7,806 nucleotides of DNA from Nitrospiraceae bacterium (GCA_003453735.1 DMNE01000229.1:1-7806), one strand, 5' to 3'; positions 1-5,946 are shown, counted from the stretch's first letter. A program made the numbers and translations. Notes: generated by a model not told the origin, from the sequence alone.

Positions 1-45
1 CTTTAGGTTGACCTCGGCTTTATCCGGATCCCATTCAAATTCCAT
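1..45 (-). CDS. brnT: BrnT-family toxin, N-terminal fragment (gene continues off the left edge)
   Basis: Only the first 15 codons are in the window, reading MEFEWDPDKAEVNLK from an ATG at 45. From memory this matches the start of BrnT (DUF497) toxins, which begin M-x-F-E-W-D-P-x-K-A-x-x-N-L-K and continue KHGVSFEEA. BrnT is a RelE-like ribonuclease of type II toxin-antitoxin modules. It is normally followed by brnA, whose product neutralises it and represses the operon, so an antitoxin gene would lie to the left of the window. No good Shine-Dalgarno sequence precedes the ATG. A TAAAAT box ends only about 6 nt before it, so the message may be nearly leaderless. The family call rests on a short but characteristic N-terminus; the start codon is well placed for the family. 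Confidence 0.7.
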   Translation of the reverse strand, partial: MEFEWDPDKAEVNLK

Positions 46-50
46 GTGTT

Positions 51-79
51 ATTTTATCATCTTTCACAGTCTAACACAA
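51..79 (-). promoter_or_regulatory. Possible brnT promoter
   Basis: On the minus strand TTGTGT (79-74), 17 bases, then TAAAAT (56-51). The -10 element matches the sigma-70 consensus at 5 of 6 positions and the -35 only at 3 of 6. Transcription would begin at about 44-46, essentially at the ATG, which fits the missing ribosome binding site. No clear BrnA operator palindrome was recognised. Confidence 0.3.
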
Positions 80-669
80 AAAATGAAATACCACAAAAAT
101 GCCACATTTGGCGTTGATTTTCGAGAATATATGGCGGTCTTCGACCTGACTCCGTCGGCACGGGTTTCAGGAAGAAGCCAAACTTTCAAAGTCTGCCCGG
201 ACATTTTGCTGAGTATGCCCCGTACTGAATCGGGAAAAGGGCTTTGCCCTCACTTCCCAGGAGGGGCTGGCAGACCTTTCAGGTCCTTCCTGAACCACGC
301 ATCTTATGAACATGATATACTTATGCGGAGTACAATTGGAATCTATTAGTTCTTCAGCTACAAGTTGTGAAAATACTAGGAGATGGTTTATATAAATGCT
401 AATTATCGATAGAGGGGCAATACTAGCATCTCCGGCTGCAGGTATCATTATCGTTTTATTTCTCAGATTAGTCTTGATAAGAACAAGAGCTATAAGCTAC
501 AGATGGATTTATGAAGGATAATATGTATGCGTCAAATTTCCGGCGGGTAGAAGTTCTATTTTGACTACGCAGAAAAATGGGCTTAATCATCATGGCACAT
601 TCATGGGGACGCAAAAATCGGTTACACCGACCAAATGTGCGAGTCTTCTAGCTGGTATGAACCATTGCG

Positions 670-710
670 TAGGGAGTGGCGTGCCTCACAGCAACTCCCT
701 AGAGATTTTT
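670..710 (+). terminator. Possible rho-independent terminator (plus-strand direction)
   Basis: An 8-bp inverted repeat TAGGGAGT / ACTCCCTA (670-677 and 694-701) encloses a 16-base loop. Four bases later a run of five T occurs (706-710) in the plus direction. The loop is longer than usual and the T tract is short. No well-supported plus-strand gene ends nearby, so it may instead be part of a structured RNA. Confidence 0.3.
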
Positions 711-764
711 GTTACTGTCCGTGACAATTTTCCAATAATCAAATCGGTACCCAAGTACCATCTG

Positions 765-1738
765 CTATGGCTGCTCGACACAATACAGAGAAAGTCTAGC
801 GTCACAATTAGTAAGCATATCTATGAACGCTGTCTGGGTCGTGCTGTCTGCTAGTCCGAAATCACCCACGCCTGAGGCAGAAGACCAACCTGCACAATCC
901 GATCCCGCAGAAAAATCTGCACCGCTCCCAATCCCTGTCCAAACCCAGGTTGTGCCGTCCATATCGGAAACTTGTTGCGCTATGACACCATTGGAAAGGT
1001 CCGCATAAAGAGCCGGGAAAATAGCCGTGACAGTTGTTGTGCCGATCACTGTAATGCCATCAGCGCGGTAATACGTGGTGTTTGGCTGCAAAACCCAGTC
1101 GATTCCTTTAACCGCGTCCCTGTTAATACCATCCACCATCAATGCCTTATAGATGCTTGAAGTCGGTTTAGCGGGATCAGCGTTGCAGAACGCGTCAGCT
1201 TTTTGGGTGGCTGTAGACCCTGGCAAGAGCGGGTCATTCTGAAAATCGCCCACATGTTTCTGAGAAGTCATAAAGATCCTGAAAATTTGTGTTGTTGGGG
1301 GGGCTGAACTCACAACAAAACTATATTGATTGGATAAGGCACCCTTTCCTACCCCTCGGCCAATTACAGCAGCACTGTAGGTATAAGTCCCAGGTGGTAG
1401 TGAGACCGGGGTTTTCTCCACCACATTACTCTGAGCTGTGAGCAGAAACGTCTGATAATATGGACCATGCTGCCATTACTATCGGTTAAAACCCAGTCTA
1501 CCTCCCAGTTGTCAGTATCAGGTGCAAAGAAACCGACGACCAAATCTATCTCTTGCCCCACAGAAAAAGTATTAGCAGCAGTGCAAACATTGCTAGCCGA
1601 AAGACAGGGATACGATGCACCAATCCAGGCATAGCCAGGCATCTCAGACTTTGAAGCCCTCGACTCCTTTCCCTCGGCGTTAGCAATCCCCACCAGCAAC
1701 ACGGTAAGCAATAGAATTACGGTAGTTAACTTCTTCAT
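765..1738 (-). pseudogene. Secreted protein with C-terminal DUF1554-like domain, frameshifted
   Basis: Two overlapping minus-strand frames make one gene of about 324 codons. The 5' part (from ATG 1738) begins with a signal peptide, MKKLTTVILLLTVLLVGIANA, then an Ig/beta-type region (GQEIDLVVGFFAPDTDNWEVDWVLTDSNGS). The protein-like sequence then continues in another frame as GPYYQTFLLTAQSNVVEK and onward to TAG at 765. The join lies near 1465-1475 and needs one base restored; total length 974 is 3n+2, which fits a single-base deletion. The C-terminal 150 residues resemble the DUF1554 domain known from Leptospira and other bacteria: KADAFCNADP, YKALMVDGINRDAV, DWVLQPNTTYYR, VWTGI, DCAGW and a terminal C-x5-LYCVEQ. 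That domain has a lectin-like fold and is usually extracellular; its ligand is unknown to me. A GGGAGGGGG ribosome binding site precedes the ATG. The gene follows the 1822-2178 gene by 83 bp on the same strand and may share its transcript. A sequencing error could mimic the frameshift. Confidence 0.75.
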
Positions 1739-1821
1739 TCTTTCCCCCTCCCCCTTCTTTCATTAGCGCGGTACATTCCCTCCTTTCGCAATGAAGTTGG
1801 CATACATGGGACATGACGTTC

Positions 1822-2178
1822 TTATTTGGCTTTTTTCTCCGGCATGATCATAATCGCGACCGCAACAGATTTCCCGTCCATTTCATGAAACTTCACCGTG
1901 ACATTCTGACCTGCCTTGAGGTCGTCCAAGGTTTTCTTCGCTTTGTGCATGCTTATCTTTGTCATGTCGTTTGTTACGAATATCACGTCACCCTTCCACC
2001 TGTTATCGGCCGCTGTCGCTACTCCCTCAACAGAATGCACTGTCACTGTCTTGGCTGCTGTGTCGACAGAAACTACCGGTCCCATGAGGGAATACATCTC
2101 TTTTTTCGCTGCAATGGCGACCATGGCAACGGACATTACGAAAACCATCACTAAGCCTATAGTGAGAACTTTTTTCAT
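1822..2178 (-). CDS. Small exported protein, DUF5666/OB-like fold suspected
   Basis: This 118-residue protein starts with a clear Sec signal peptide (MKKVLTIGLVMVFVMSVAMVAIAA, likely cut after the AIA/AA region), so it should act in the periplasm or outside the cell. The mature part is about 95 residues: an N-terminal strand pair GPVVSVDTAAKTVTVHS, then VIFVTNDMTKI, then KTLDDLKAGQNVTVKFHEMDGK and VAVAIMI, ending in a Lys-rich tail. The pattern of G-x-V-x-x-x-D, T-K-I and L-K-x-G-x-x-V-x-V is what I associate with small DUF5666-like beta-barrel proteins; no catalytic residues are evident and the function is unknown. The ribosome binding site is near perfect (AAGGAGGTGA ending 7 bases before ATG), which fixes the start. 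It is the first full gene of a possible two-gene transcript with the DUF1554 gene. Confidence 0.8.
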   Translation of the reverse strand: MKKVLTIGLVMVFVMSVAMVAIAAKKEMYSLMGPVVSVDTAAKTVTVHSVEGVATAADNRWKGDVIFVTNDMTKISMHKAKKTLDDLKAGQNVTVKFHEMDGKSVAVAIMIMPEKKAK

Positions 2179-2181
2179 CTG

Positions 2182-2247
2182 TTATTTCACCTCCTTCCCC
2201 GGCATCCTGACCAAATTCTCTTTATGTTTAGGCATCTCCTTTCGCAT
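2182..2247 (-). CDS. Possible 21-residue leader peptide upstream of the small exported protein
   Basis: A short minus-strand ORF begins ATG at 2247 (MRKEMPKHKEN...), ends ...MPGKEVK and stops TAA at 2182-2184, just 3 bases before the ATG of the next gene. The downstream gene's ribosome binding site lies inside its last codons, an arrangement compatible with translational coupling. The peptide is strongly basic and has no run of a single amino acid, so a classical attenuation role is not apparent. Its own ribosome binding site is weak (GTGGAA). It may be chance in a 5' leader. Confidence 0.25.
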   Translation of the reverse strand: MRKEMPKHKENLVRMPGKEVK

Positions 2248-2267
2248 ATTATCGTTCCACGCCTATA

Positions 2268-2297
2268 TATATATTATCACAAAAAACCCTTTGTCAA
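2268..2297 (-). promoter_or_regulatory. Probable promoter for the minus-strand pair (exported protein, then DUF1554 gene)
   Basis: A perfect -35 TTGACA (2297-2292) is followed by an AT alternation offering TATATA with an 18-base spacer (2273-2268), or TAATAT with 15. This would give an untranslated leader of about 80 nt before the ATG at 2178, containing the short leader ORF. The exact -10 is ambiguous. Confidence 0.5.
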
Positions 2298-2721
2298 TAT
2301 CATTTTTTTAAAAAAAATGTAAGGAAAAGGCTCACTTGCCCATGGGGGGCTCAGTGGAAAGCGGTATTGAGTCATGCTTGAAATTAGCACTTTTAAAGGA
2401 AATTTACTCCATCCGACTTTTTGGATCAAGGCTTGACGCGGGGACTCATCTTTTTGAAATGAAAGATGTATCATTGTGGAGAAGCTCGTTCGCGCAGCTC
2501 AGGGGCAGAAGACGCTGATTTCTCTGGGCATTTGTGAACTGTGGGTATCTATGAGCGGTAGTTATGCAGTTAACAAAAATATTATCCCAATATTCATGAT
2601 ATGTAGTTAGCAAAATCACAATTCTTGTGAAAAAAACAACTTAGTATGATAATATCTCGAAGATGATAGAAACTCTATAATCACTTGTTAGCTAGCCTTG
2701 GGAACCAAGGGGGAGCCCAAG
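2298..2721. other. Intergenic stretch between divergent genes
   Basis: Between the promoter of the minus-strand pair and the methyltransferase gene no convincing coding frame was found. A 60-codon plus frame (2336-2518) contains IRLFGSR, reminiscent of nucleotidyltransferases, but lacks the rest of that motif. The 3' half is AT-rich and carries the putative methyltransferase promoter and palindrome. Confidence 0.4.
2616..2653 (+). promoter_or_regulatory. Putative promoter with overlapping palindromic operator, upstream of the methyltransferase
   Basis: TTGTGA (2625-2630), 17 bases, GATAAT (2648-2653) fits a sigma-70 promoter (4/6 and 5/6 matches). The -35 box is the right half of a perfect inverted repeat TCACAA-TTC-TTGTGA (2616-2630), so a dimeric repressor or activator could bind there. 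The leader to the ATG at 2722 would be about 60 nt. Confidence 0.4.
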
Positions 2722-3300
2722 ATGAGCTTCACCGGACTATTTGTTATCCTTTGTTGGGCTATATTCCTTATATATTGGTTTTTAGCCGCTTTTTCGGTCA
2801 AACGCACTGCTGAGGGCAGGGGCTTGAGAAGGTGGGGTTGGCGTTTTCCGATATTAGCAGCAGTGCTCCTCGCAATATTTATTAAAAAAAGTAGATTGTT
2901 TCCAAAGTCTGCTGCGGAAGCGATCCTATGGCAACGGACACTTGCAGTAGGGATTGCTTCCGACCTAATAACTCTTATTGGCCTTATTGTCGCGCTTTGG
3001 GCGCGTAGTACACTCGGCGGCAACTGGAGCTATGATGTTGTATTAAAAGAAAACCATGAACTTATCGAGCGAGGACCCTATGCTTATGTCCGTCACCCTA
3101 TCTATAGCGGAGTTCTTTTGATGATTCTCGGCTCGGCTATTATATCTGGCCGCGCTGGCTCCTTCATTGTGCTCGCTATCCTTTTCCTTGGATTGTGGTT
3201 CAAGGCACTGCAGGAAGAAAAATTGCTCGCGAAACATTTCCCAGAGGTATACCCCAAATACAAACAACGGGTTAAAGCTTTCATACCATTTCTCTTTTGA
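2722..3300 (+). CDS. ICMT/PEMT-family integral membrane methyltransferase
   Basis: This 192-residue membrane protein belongs to the isoprenylcysteine carboxyl methyltransferase / phosphatidylethanolamine N-methyltransferase superfamily. These enzymes transfer a methyl group from S-adenosylmethionine to a lipid-soluble or prenylated substrate at the membrane; the bacterial substrate is usually unknown. Hydrophobic segments lie at about residues 4-25, 43-55, 75-95 and 130-160. The signature is at residues 117-130: RGPYAYVRHPIYSG, the G-P-Y-x-x-V-R-H-P-x-Y motif that binds the cofactor. It is followed by EEKLL (165-169) and FPEVYPKYKQRVKAFIP near the C-terminus, both typical of the family. I chose ATG 2722 because GGGGGAG ends 6 bases before it; an in-frame TTG at 2698 would add eight residues and has no ribosome binding site. 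It looks monocistronic. Length is normal for short bacterial family members and no key residue is missing. Confidence 0.88.
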   Translation: MSFTGLFVILCWAIFLIYWFLAAFSVKRTAEGRGLRRWGWRFPILAAVLLAIFIKKSRLFPKSAAEAILWQRTLAVGIASDLITLIGLIVALWARSTLGGNWSYDVVLKENHELIERGPYAYVRHPIYSGVLLMILGSAIISGRAGSFIVLAILFLGLWFKALQEEKLLAKHFPEVYPKYKQRVKAFIPFLF

Positions 3301-3870
3301 GACAGAACATGTTCTGAAATCATGGCAGAGTGTGGCGTAGATGCGCCTATAATGTTTGATTCGGGTCCGCCAGATGCCTGACCAATCACAGCTCGATGAC
3401 AAATACCTTAATCGATCAGGGTAGCGCAAAATTGTCCTGGGAAAAAATACTTTTAAGGCCCGAATGCTGGAAACCGTTTCGTGAGGGATGTGTTTCCATG
3501 ACCTGCGGTATTCGACTGGAGCGATAAAACTAGCAATTATGGAAGGATTTTTTCGACTGGTAAATTGGTTATTCTTTTACCTTGGTTTATTTGGATTCCC
3601 ATATTAGCCGTGTTTATCGTATTGATCATTGGAAAGACTTTCACCAAATATTGGGGATCACTATTTATAGTTACTGGCATGGTCATGCCGGTCAATGGCG
3701 AAGCGAGGAACCACTGGCTTCGAAGTCAGCTGAAGTGAGAGTTCCTAGCATACCGGCTACGACGGGAGCCGGCTTGAGGCATCTCTCGAGGAGGAGACGG
3801 ACCCTCGCGTGTAACCAACACAACTTCTATACATGCGATAAAGTGTTAATTTCTTCGTCTTAACATGGTC
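3301..3870. other. Gene-poor stretch with a palindrome and a hidden membrane-protein-like frame
   Basis: Immediately after the methyltransferase stop is a perfect 14-bp palindrome CAGAACATGTTCTG (3303-3316). It lacks a T run and so is not a standard terminator. At 3502-3738 a plus-strand frame without a proper start reads as a membrane protein fragment (separate entry). At 3753-3772 there is a G+C hairpin CCGGCT-(8 nt)-AGCCGG, again with no T run. The rest shows nothing recognisable. The region looks like decayed coding sequence. Confidence 0.45.
3502..3738 (+). pseudogene. Membrane-protein-like fragment, no good start
   Basis: The frame is open from just after a TGA at 3499 to TGA at 3736-3738 (78 sense codons). 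It contains two hydrophobic runs, LVILLPWFIWIPILAVFIVL and WGSLFIVTGMVMPV, joined by IIGKTFTKY and followed by a charged tail EARNHWLRSQLK. The first start codon able to include both runs is TTG 3565, which lacks a ribosome binding site. An ATG at 3539 in another frame reads MEGFFRLVNWLFFYLGLF before stopping, so a frameshift near 3570 could join them. I do not recognise a family. Amino-acid composition, not homology, is the reason to suspect a broken gene; chance is possible. Confidence 0.3.
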
Positions 3871-3899
3871 TTGAGTGGAAGCTTCGGTCGTGTTAGAAT
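3871..3899 (+). promoter_or_regulatory. Putative promoter of the rhodanese gene
   Basis: TTGAGT (3871-3876), exactly 17 bases, TAGAAT (3894-3899): 4/6 and 5/6 matches to sigma-70. Transcription would begin near 3906, giving a leader of about 55 nt before the ribosome binding site AAGGGAGG (3950-3957). Confidence 0.45.
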
Positions 3900-3961
3900 T
3901 CAGTTATAAAAGGCGATTCTTTGCTTGAAATGTAATCGAGTCGGCAGATAAGGGAGGACGT

Positions 3962-4357
3962 ATGAAAGGAACGTCGTTACTCGCAATACTTCTTGTTGTG
4001 TTCATAGGCTGCACAAACATGCAAGGCGCGAAAGATGTGCCCCGCATTACAAAGGAGGAACTCAAGGCTAAACTTGGATCACCCGATCTGGTTCTTCTCG
4101 ATGTGAGGGCTAAAAATGACTGGGAAAAGAGTGACGAAAAGATTACTGGCGCCGTACGGATGAACCCGGAGACCGTCGATACCTGGGCCGGCACATTGCC
4201 GAAGGACAAGGAGATAGTGCTTTACTGCGCCTGACCGCACGAAGGCACGAGCGCCCGTGTGGCGGAAAAGTTGATTGCGAAAGGCTTCAATGCAAAGGCT
4301 CTTAAGGGCGGCTGGAGAGAATGGTCAGCGGCCAAATACCCCGTCGAAAAGAAGTAA
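3962..4357 (+). CDS. Exported rhodanese-domain protein, candidate selenoprotein (in-frame TGA = Sec91)
   Basis: Read through TGA at 4232-4234, the frame gives 131 residues ending TAA at 4355-4357. Residues 1-16 are a hydrophobic signal followed by Cys17 (VFIGC), a possible but non-ideal lipobox. A single rhodanese domain follows: LVLLDVRAKNDW (43-54), ITGAVRMNP (61-69), then KEIVLYCA-U-PHEGTSARVA, AKGFNAKALKGGWREW (107-121). From memory, Cys-type relatives have Y-C-A-C-P-x-E-x-x-S-A-R here, so the TGA falls on the second Cys and Cys89 is the usual catalytic Cys. Rhodaneses move sulfane sulfur or act in thiol redox; a C-x-U pair suggests envelope redox or sulfur/selenium handling (inference). 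Conservation of the 40 codons after the TGA argues against a true stop. AAGGGAGG 4 bases before ATG supports the start. Alternatives are a recent nonsense mutation of TGC/TGT or a sequencing error. Sec insertion would need selA/B/C/D elsewhere in the genome. Confidence 0.8.
4252..4264 (+). promoter_or_regulatory. Candidate bacterial SECIS hairpin
   Basis: CGCC (4252-4255), loop CGUGU (4256-4260), GGCG (4261-4264). The four G-C pairs and 5-nt loop begin 21 nt after the UGA, and a G is the second loop base. As I recall the bacterial SECIS model, it expects a short upper stem, a G in the first two loop positions and an apical loop about 16-37 nt from the UGA. A competing fold pairs CCGC (4235-4238) with GCGG (4262-4265). 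The stem lies inside the coding sequence, as is usual for bacterial SECIS. Confidence 0.45.
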
Positions 4358-4515
4358 TCAATCTTCAGCTTACCCGCCGTGCAGTGAGACGTTTTTGCAG
4401 AGGGAAACCTTGTTTTAGTATTCCTGCATGTGTAAGGTTTACAGTCCCCTGATTGATTCTACTGGAAATCAACATCTGTTACTTTCTCAGATCTAAAATA
4501 CGCAGACCCTGAACT
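4358..4515. other. 3' flank of the rhodanese gene
   Basis: This is part of a 409-bp gap between convergent genes. An inverted repeat AAACCTT / AAGGTTT (4405-4411, 4434-4440) with a 22-nt loop is present, with GGG and CCC just outside it. No T tract follows, so it is a poor terminator for the rhodanese gene. Nothing else was recognised. Confidence 0.35.
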
Positions 4516-4719
4516 CTAAACTGCTTCCATCTCAGCATTGGAATTACGATCACACGAGATCATAGACTGATCTTCCTCTCTATTATTCCTGATTGTGGAA
4601 GGAGGAATCTTAACAGGATGCACCACAATATGGTAAGTTGTAAGGCATTTCGAAAAATTCAGCGAGACTGAATGCGGCAATCTGTCATAAGGCAAGAGCA
4701 TTCTGAGATAGAGATTCAT
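4516..4719 (-). CDS. Doubtful hypothetical protein downstream of the CDF gene
   Basis: A 67-codon ORF starts 47 bp after the CDF stop on the same strand (MNLYLRMLLPYDRL...SNAEMEAV). It has no recognisable domain, no membrane segment and no convincing ribosome binding site (CAACTCAATATC before the ATG). A 6-bp inverted repeat AGATCA/TGATCT (4557-4573) lies inside it. Position and strand are the only support; it is as likely to be chance. Confidence 0.18.
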   Translation of the reverse strand: MNLYLRMLLPYDRLPHSVSLNFSKCLTTYHIVVHPVKIPPSTIRNNREEDQSMISCDRNSNAEMEAV

Positions 4720-4766
4720 GATATTGAGTTGCCGAGGAATTGACTTTGATACGGTGAGGTAAATAA

Positions 4767-5693
4767 TCAGCCGGCTTTCAGAACCTCAACGTGGATATTC
4801 ACTTCTGCTGACTTCAGGGTACACACAATATCACCTTCGATCTTGTCGCAAATAGCATGGGCTTGTTCCACTGGCATACCAGCGGGGACTTCAAGATGAA
4901 GATCAATATACTTTCTGGCTCCGGCCCTTCTCGTCCGCAGGTTGTGGTATTTGATGGTGTCACAACAGTGCTTCTTAATTATTATTTCAATTTCGTCTAT
5001 ATCGTTCTCTGGAAGTGAGGAGTCAAGCAGAGGGCTATAAGCATTCTTGAATAGGTCATATGCTTTTTTCACAATGAATAAGGCAATTACCATGGCCACA
5101 ATGGGATCAAGCAAGTTCCATCCCGTCATCCAAATCAATAATAACCCACAACCAACACCCAGGGAAACATAGACATCTACTTTGAGGTGAAGAGCATCAG
5201 CTTCCAGTGCTATTGAGTCGGAAGCTTTGGCCACCTGATAGATCTTCCTTGAGACGATAAGATTTACTGCGGCTGAAACCATCATCACGATAAACCCTGC
5301 CCCTACTGATTTGATAGGTTTATTTGATAATATCTTATGAATCGCTTCATAGATGATCCATCCCGATGCCAAAAGAATCAGGAGCGATTCAATAACACCC
5401 GAAACATTTTCATATTTCCCATGTCCGTAAGGATGGTCCCGGTCAGGAGGACTGTCAGATATCCAAACAGCAACAAATGCAATGATGGAGGCAAAGAGGT
5501 CGAGGGTTGAATGAATAGCTTCTGAAATTATACTGACAGAGCCGCTGACAATGCCCATTGCCAGTTTCATCAAAACCAATGATCCATTTGATAGTATTGA
5601 GAACCTTGCCACCCCAACTTTAGGACATCTGCCGGGAATCCTCGGCATTTTAATGCCTAGATGAAAGGCGGCAGTCTTTTTTTTCAGTGACAT
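4767..5693 (-). CDS. Cation diffusion facilitator (CDF) family divalent metal exporter
   Basis: This 308-residue transporter exports Zn, Fe, Co or similar divalent cations from the cytoplasm in exchange for protons, as a homodimer. Membrane segments are at about residues 32-52, 66-79, 100-116, 131-148, 175-190 and 195-210. The metal site in helices 2 and 5 is H61-x3-D65 (SEAIHSTLD) and H169-x3-D173 (EADALHLKVD). The HD-HD set is typical of zinc-type members; E. coli YiiP has DD-HD. HPYGHGKYE (87-95) and the D196-P197 turn are family hallmarks. The cytoplasmic C-terminal domain (about 218-308) carries YHNLRTRRAGARKYIDLHLEVP, AHAICDKIE and a terminal NIHVEV strand, as in other CDF proteins. An AGGA 5 bases before the ATG supports the start; Met16 is a weaker alternative. 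Metal specificity cannot be settled from sequence. A VOC gene remnant lies 137 bp upstream on the same strand. Confidence 0.92.
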   Translation of the reverse strand: MSLKKKTAAFHLGIKMPRIPGRCPKVGVARFSILSNGSLVLMKLAMGIVSGSVSIISEAIHSTLDLFASIIAFVAVWISDSPPDRDHPYGHGKYENVSGVIESLLILLASGWIIYEAIHKILSNKPIKSVGAGFIVMMVSAAVNLIVSRKIYQVAKASDSIALEADALHLKVDVYVSLGVGCGLLLIWMTGWNLLDPIVAMVIALFIVKKAYDLFKNAYSPLLDSSLPENDIDEIEIIIKKHCCDTIKYHNLRTRRAGARKYIDLHLEVPAGMPVEQAHAICDKIEGDIVCTLKSAEVNIHVEVLKAG

Positions 5694-5830
5694 CCGTCCT
5701 CACTTTGAACAGACTATTGACAATTTTTTGATAACATAGAGTCTAGGGTTGTATACCTCAAAAGAGCCTGTAGTGTGCGTACCCCTCTATCAGGCCATTG
5801 AGAACTATCAATAGTAAGCACACTTTTGAT

Positions 5831-5923
5831 TCAAGGAAATCTGGATTCCAAAACATCGTCATAGAGCTTTTTCGCTCTGCCGACATCGGTAACACGAATC
5901 TCAAACCAATCATCGGGATTCAT
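5831..5923 (-). pseudogene. Truncated VOC/glyoxalase-family gene, N-terminal remnant
   Basis: A 30-codon ORF reads MNPDDWFEIRVTDVGRAKKL and ends ...YDDVLESRFP. It has an excellent ribosome binding site (AAGGAGG, 5 bases before the ATG). The start resembles VOC-superfamily proteins (glyoxalase/bleomycin-resistance fold), which begin with W-F-E-I-x-V-x-D-x-x-R-A-K-x-F-Y and continue VFG. Restoring one T in the TTTT of GTTTTGG gives YDDVFGIQIS, a better family match, but that frame stops after a few more residues and no room remains for the usual 115-120 residues. It is therefore a frameshifted, truncated remnant, or a leftover start whose promoter now reads toward the CDF gene. The normal proteins are metal-dependent dioxygenases, lyases or binding proteins; the original role cannot be told. 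Confidence 0.65.
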
Positions 5924-5946
5924 GATAGCCTCCTTGATCTATACTG

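Larger units (their letters stand above)
46..764. other. 719-bp stretch without a confident gene; contains small hairpins and one tiny ORF
   Basis: No frame here has a good start, ribosome binding site and recognisable protein. Visible structure includes a 5-bp hairpin AGGGC-TTT-GCCCT (238-250), a 6-bp hairpin TTCAGG/CCTGAA (278-294), and a cluster of three hairpins at 595-727 described separately. A 41-codon plus-strand ORF (396-521) encodes a peptide with one hydrophobic segment (ASPAAGIIIVLFLRLVLI). An AGGAG lies 13 bases upstream of its ATG, too far to be convincing. The downstream side (about 560-764) is the 3' flank of the minus-strand DUF1554 gene. Confidence 0.5.

Noticed and set aside
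167..448. Open frame on the minus strand with a Ser/Arg-rich end
   Set aside because: No ribosome binding site, no recognisable domain, and the composition looks like read-through of noncoding DNA.
561..854. Plus-strand open frame overlapping the end of the DUF1554 gene
   Set aside because: Starts at TTG without a ribosome binding site, spans several hairpins and overlaps a well-supported gene on the other strand.
2336..2518. Plus-strand 60-codon frame containing IRLFGSR, like minimal nucleotidyltransferases
   Set aside because: The following D-x-D of the active site and the rest of the domain are missing, there is no ribosome binding site, and similarity is limited to about six residues.
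3753..3772. CCGGCT/AGCCGG hairpin as a terminator
   Set aside because: No T tract on either strand next to the stem.
3582..3863. 93-codon plus-strand frame in the gap before the rhodanese gene
   Set aside because: TTG start without a ribosome binding site; sequence is His/Arg/Ser-rich without a domain, and it competes with the more protein-like membrane frame at 3502-3738.
5772..5824. Inverted repeat AGTGTGC / GCACACT upstream of the CDF gene as a terminator or riboswitch
   Set aside because: The 39-nt loop shows no further pairing I could find and no T run follows; 7-bp repeats at this distance can occur by chance.
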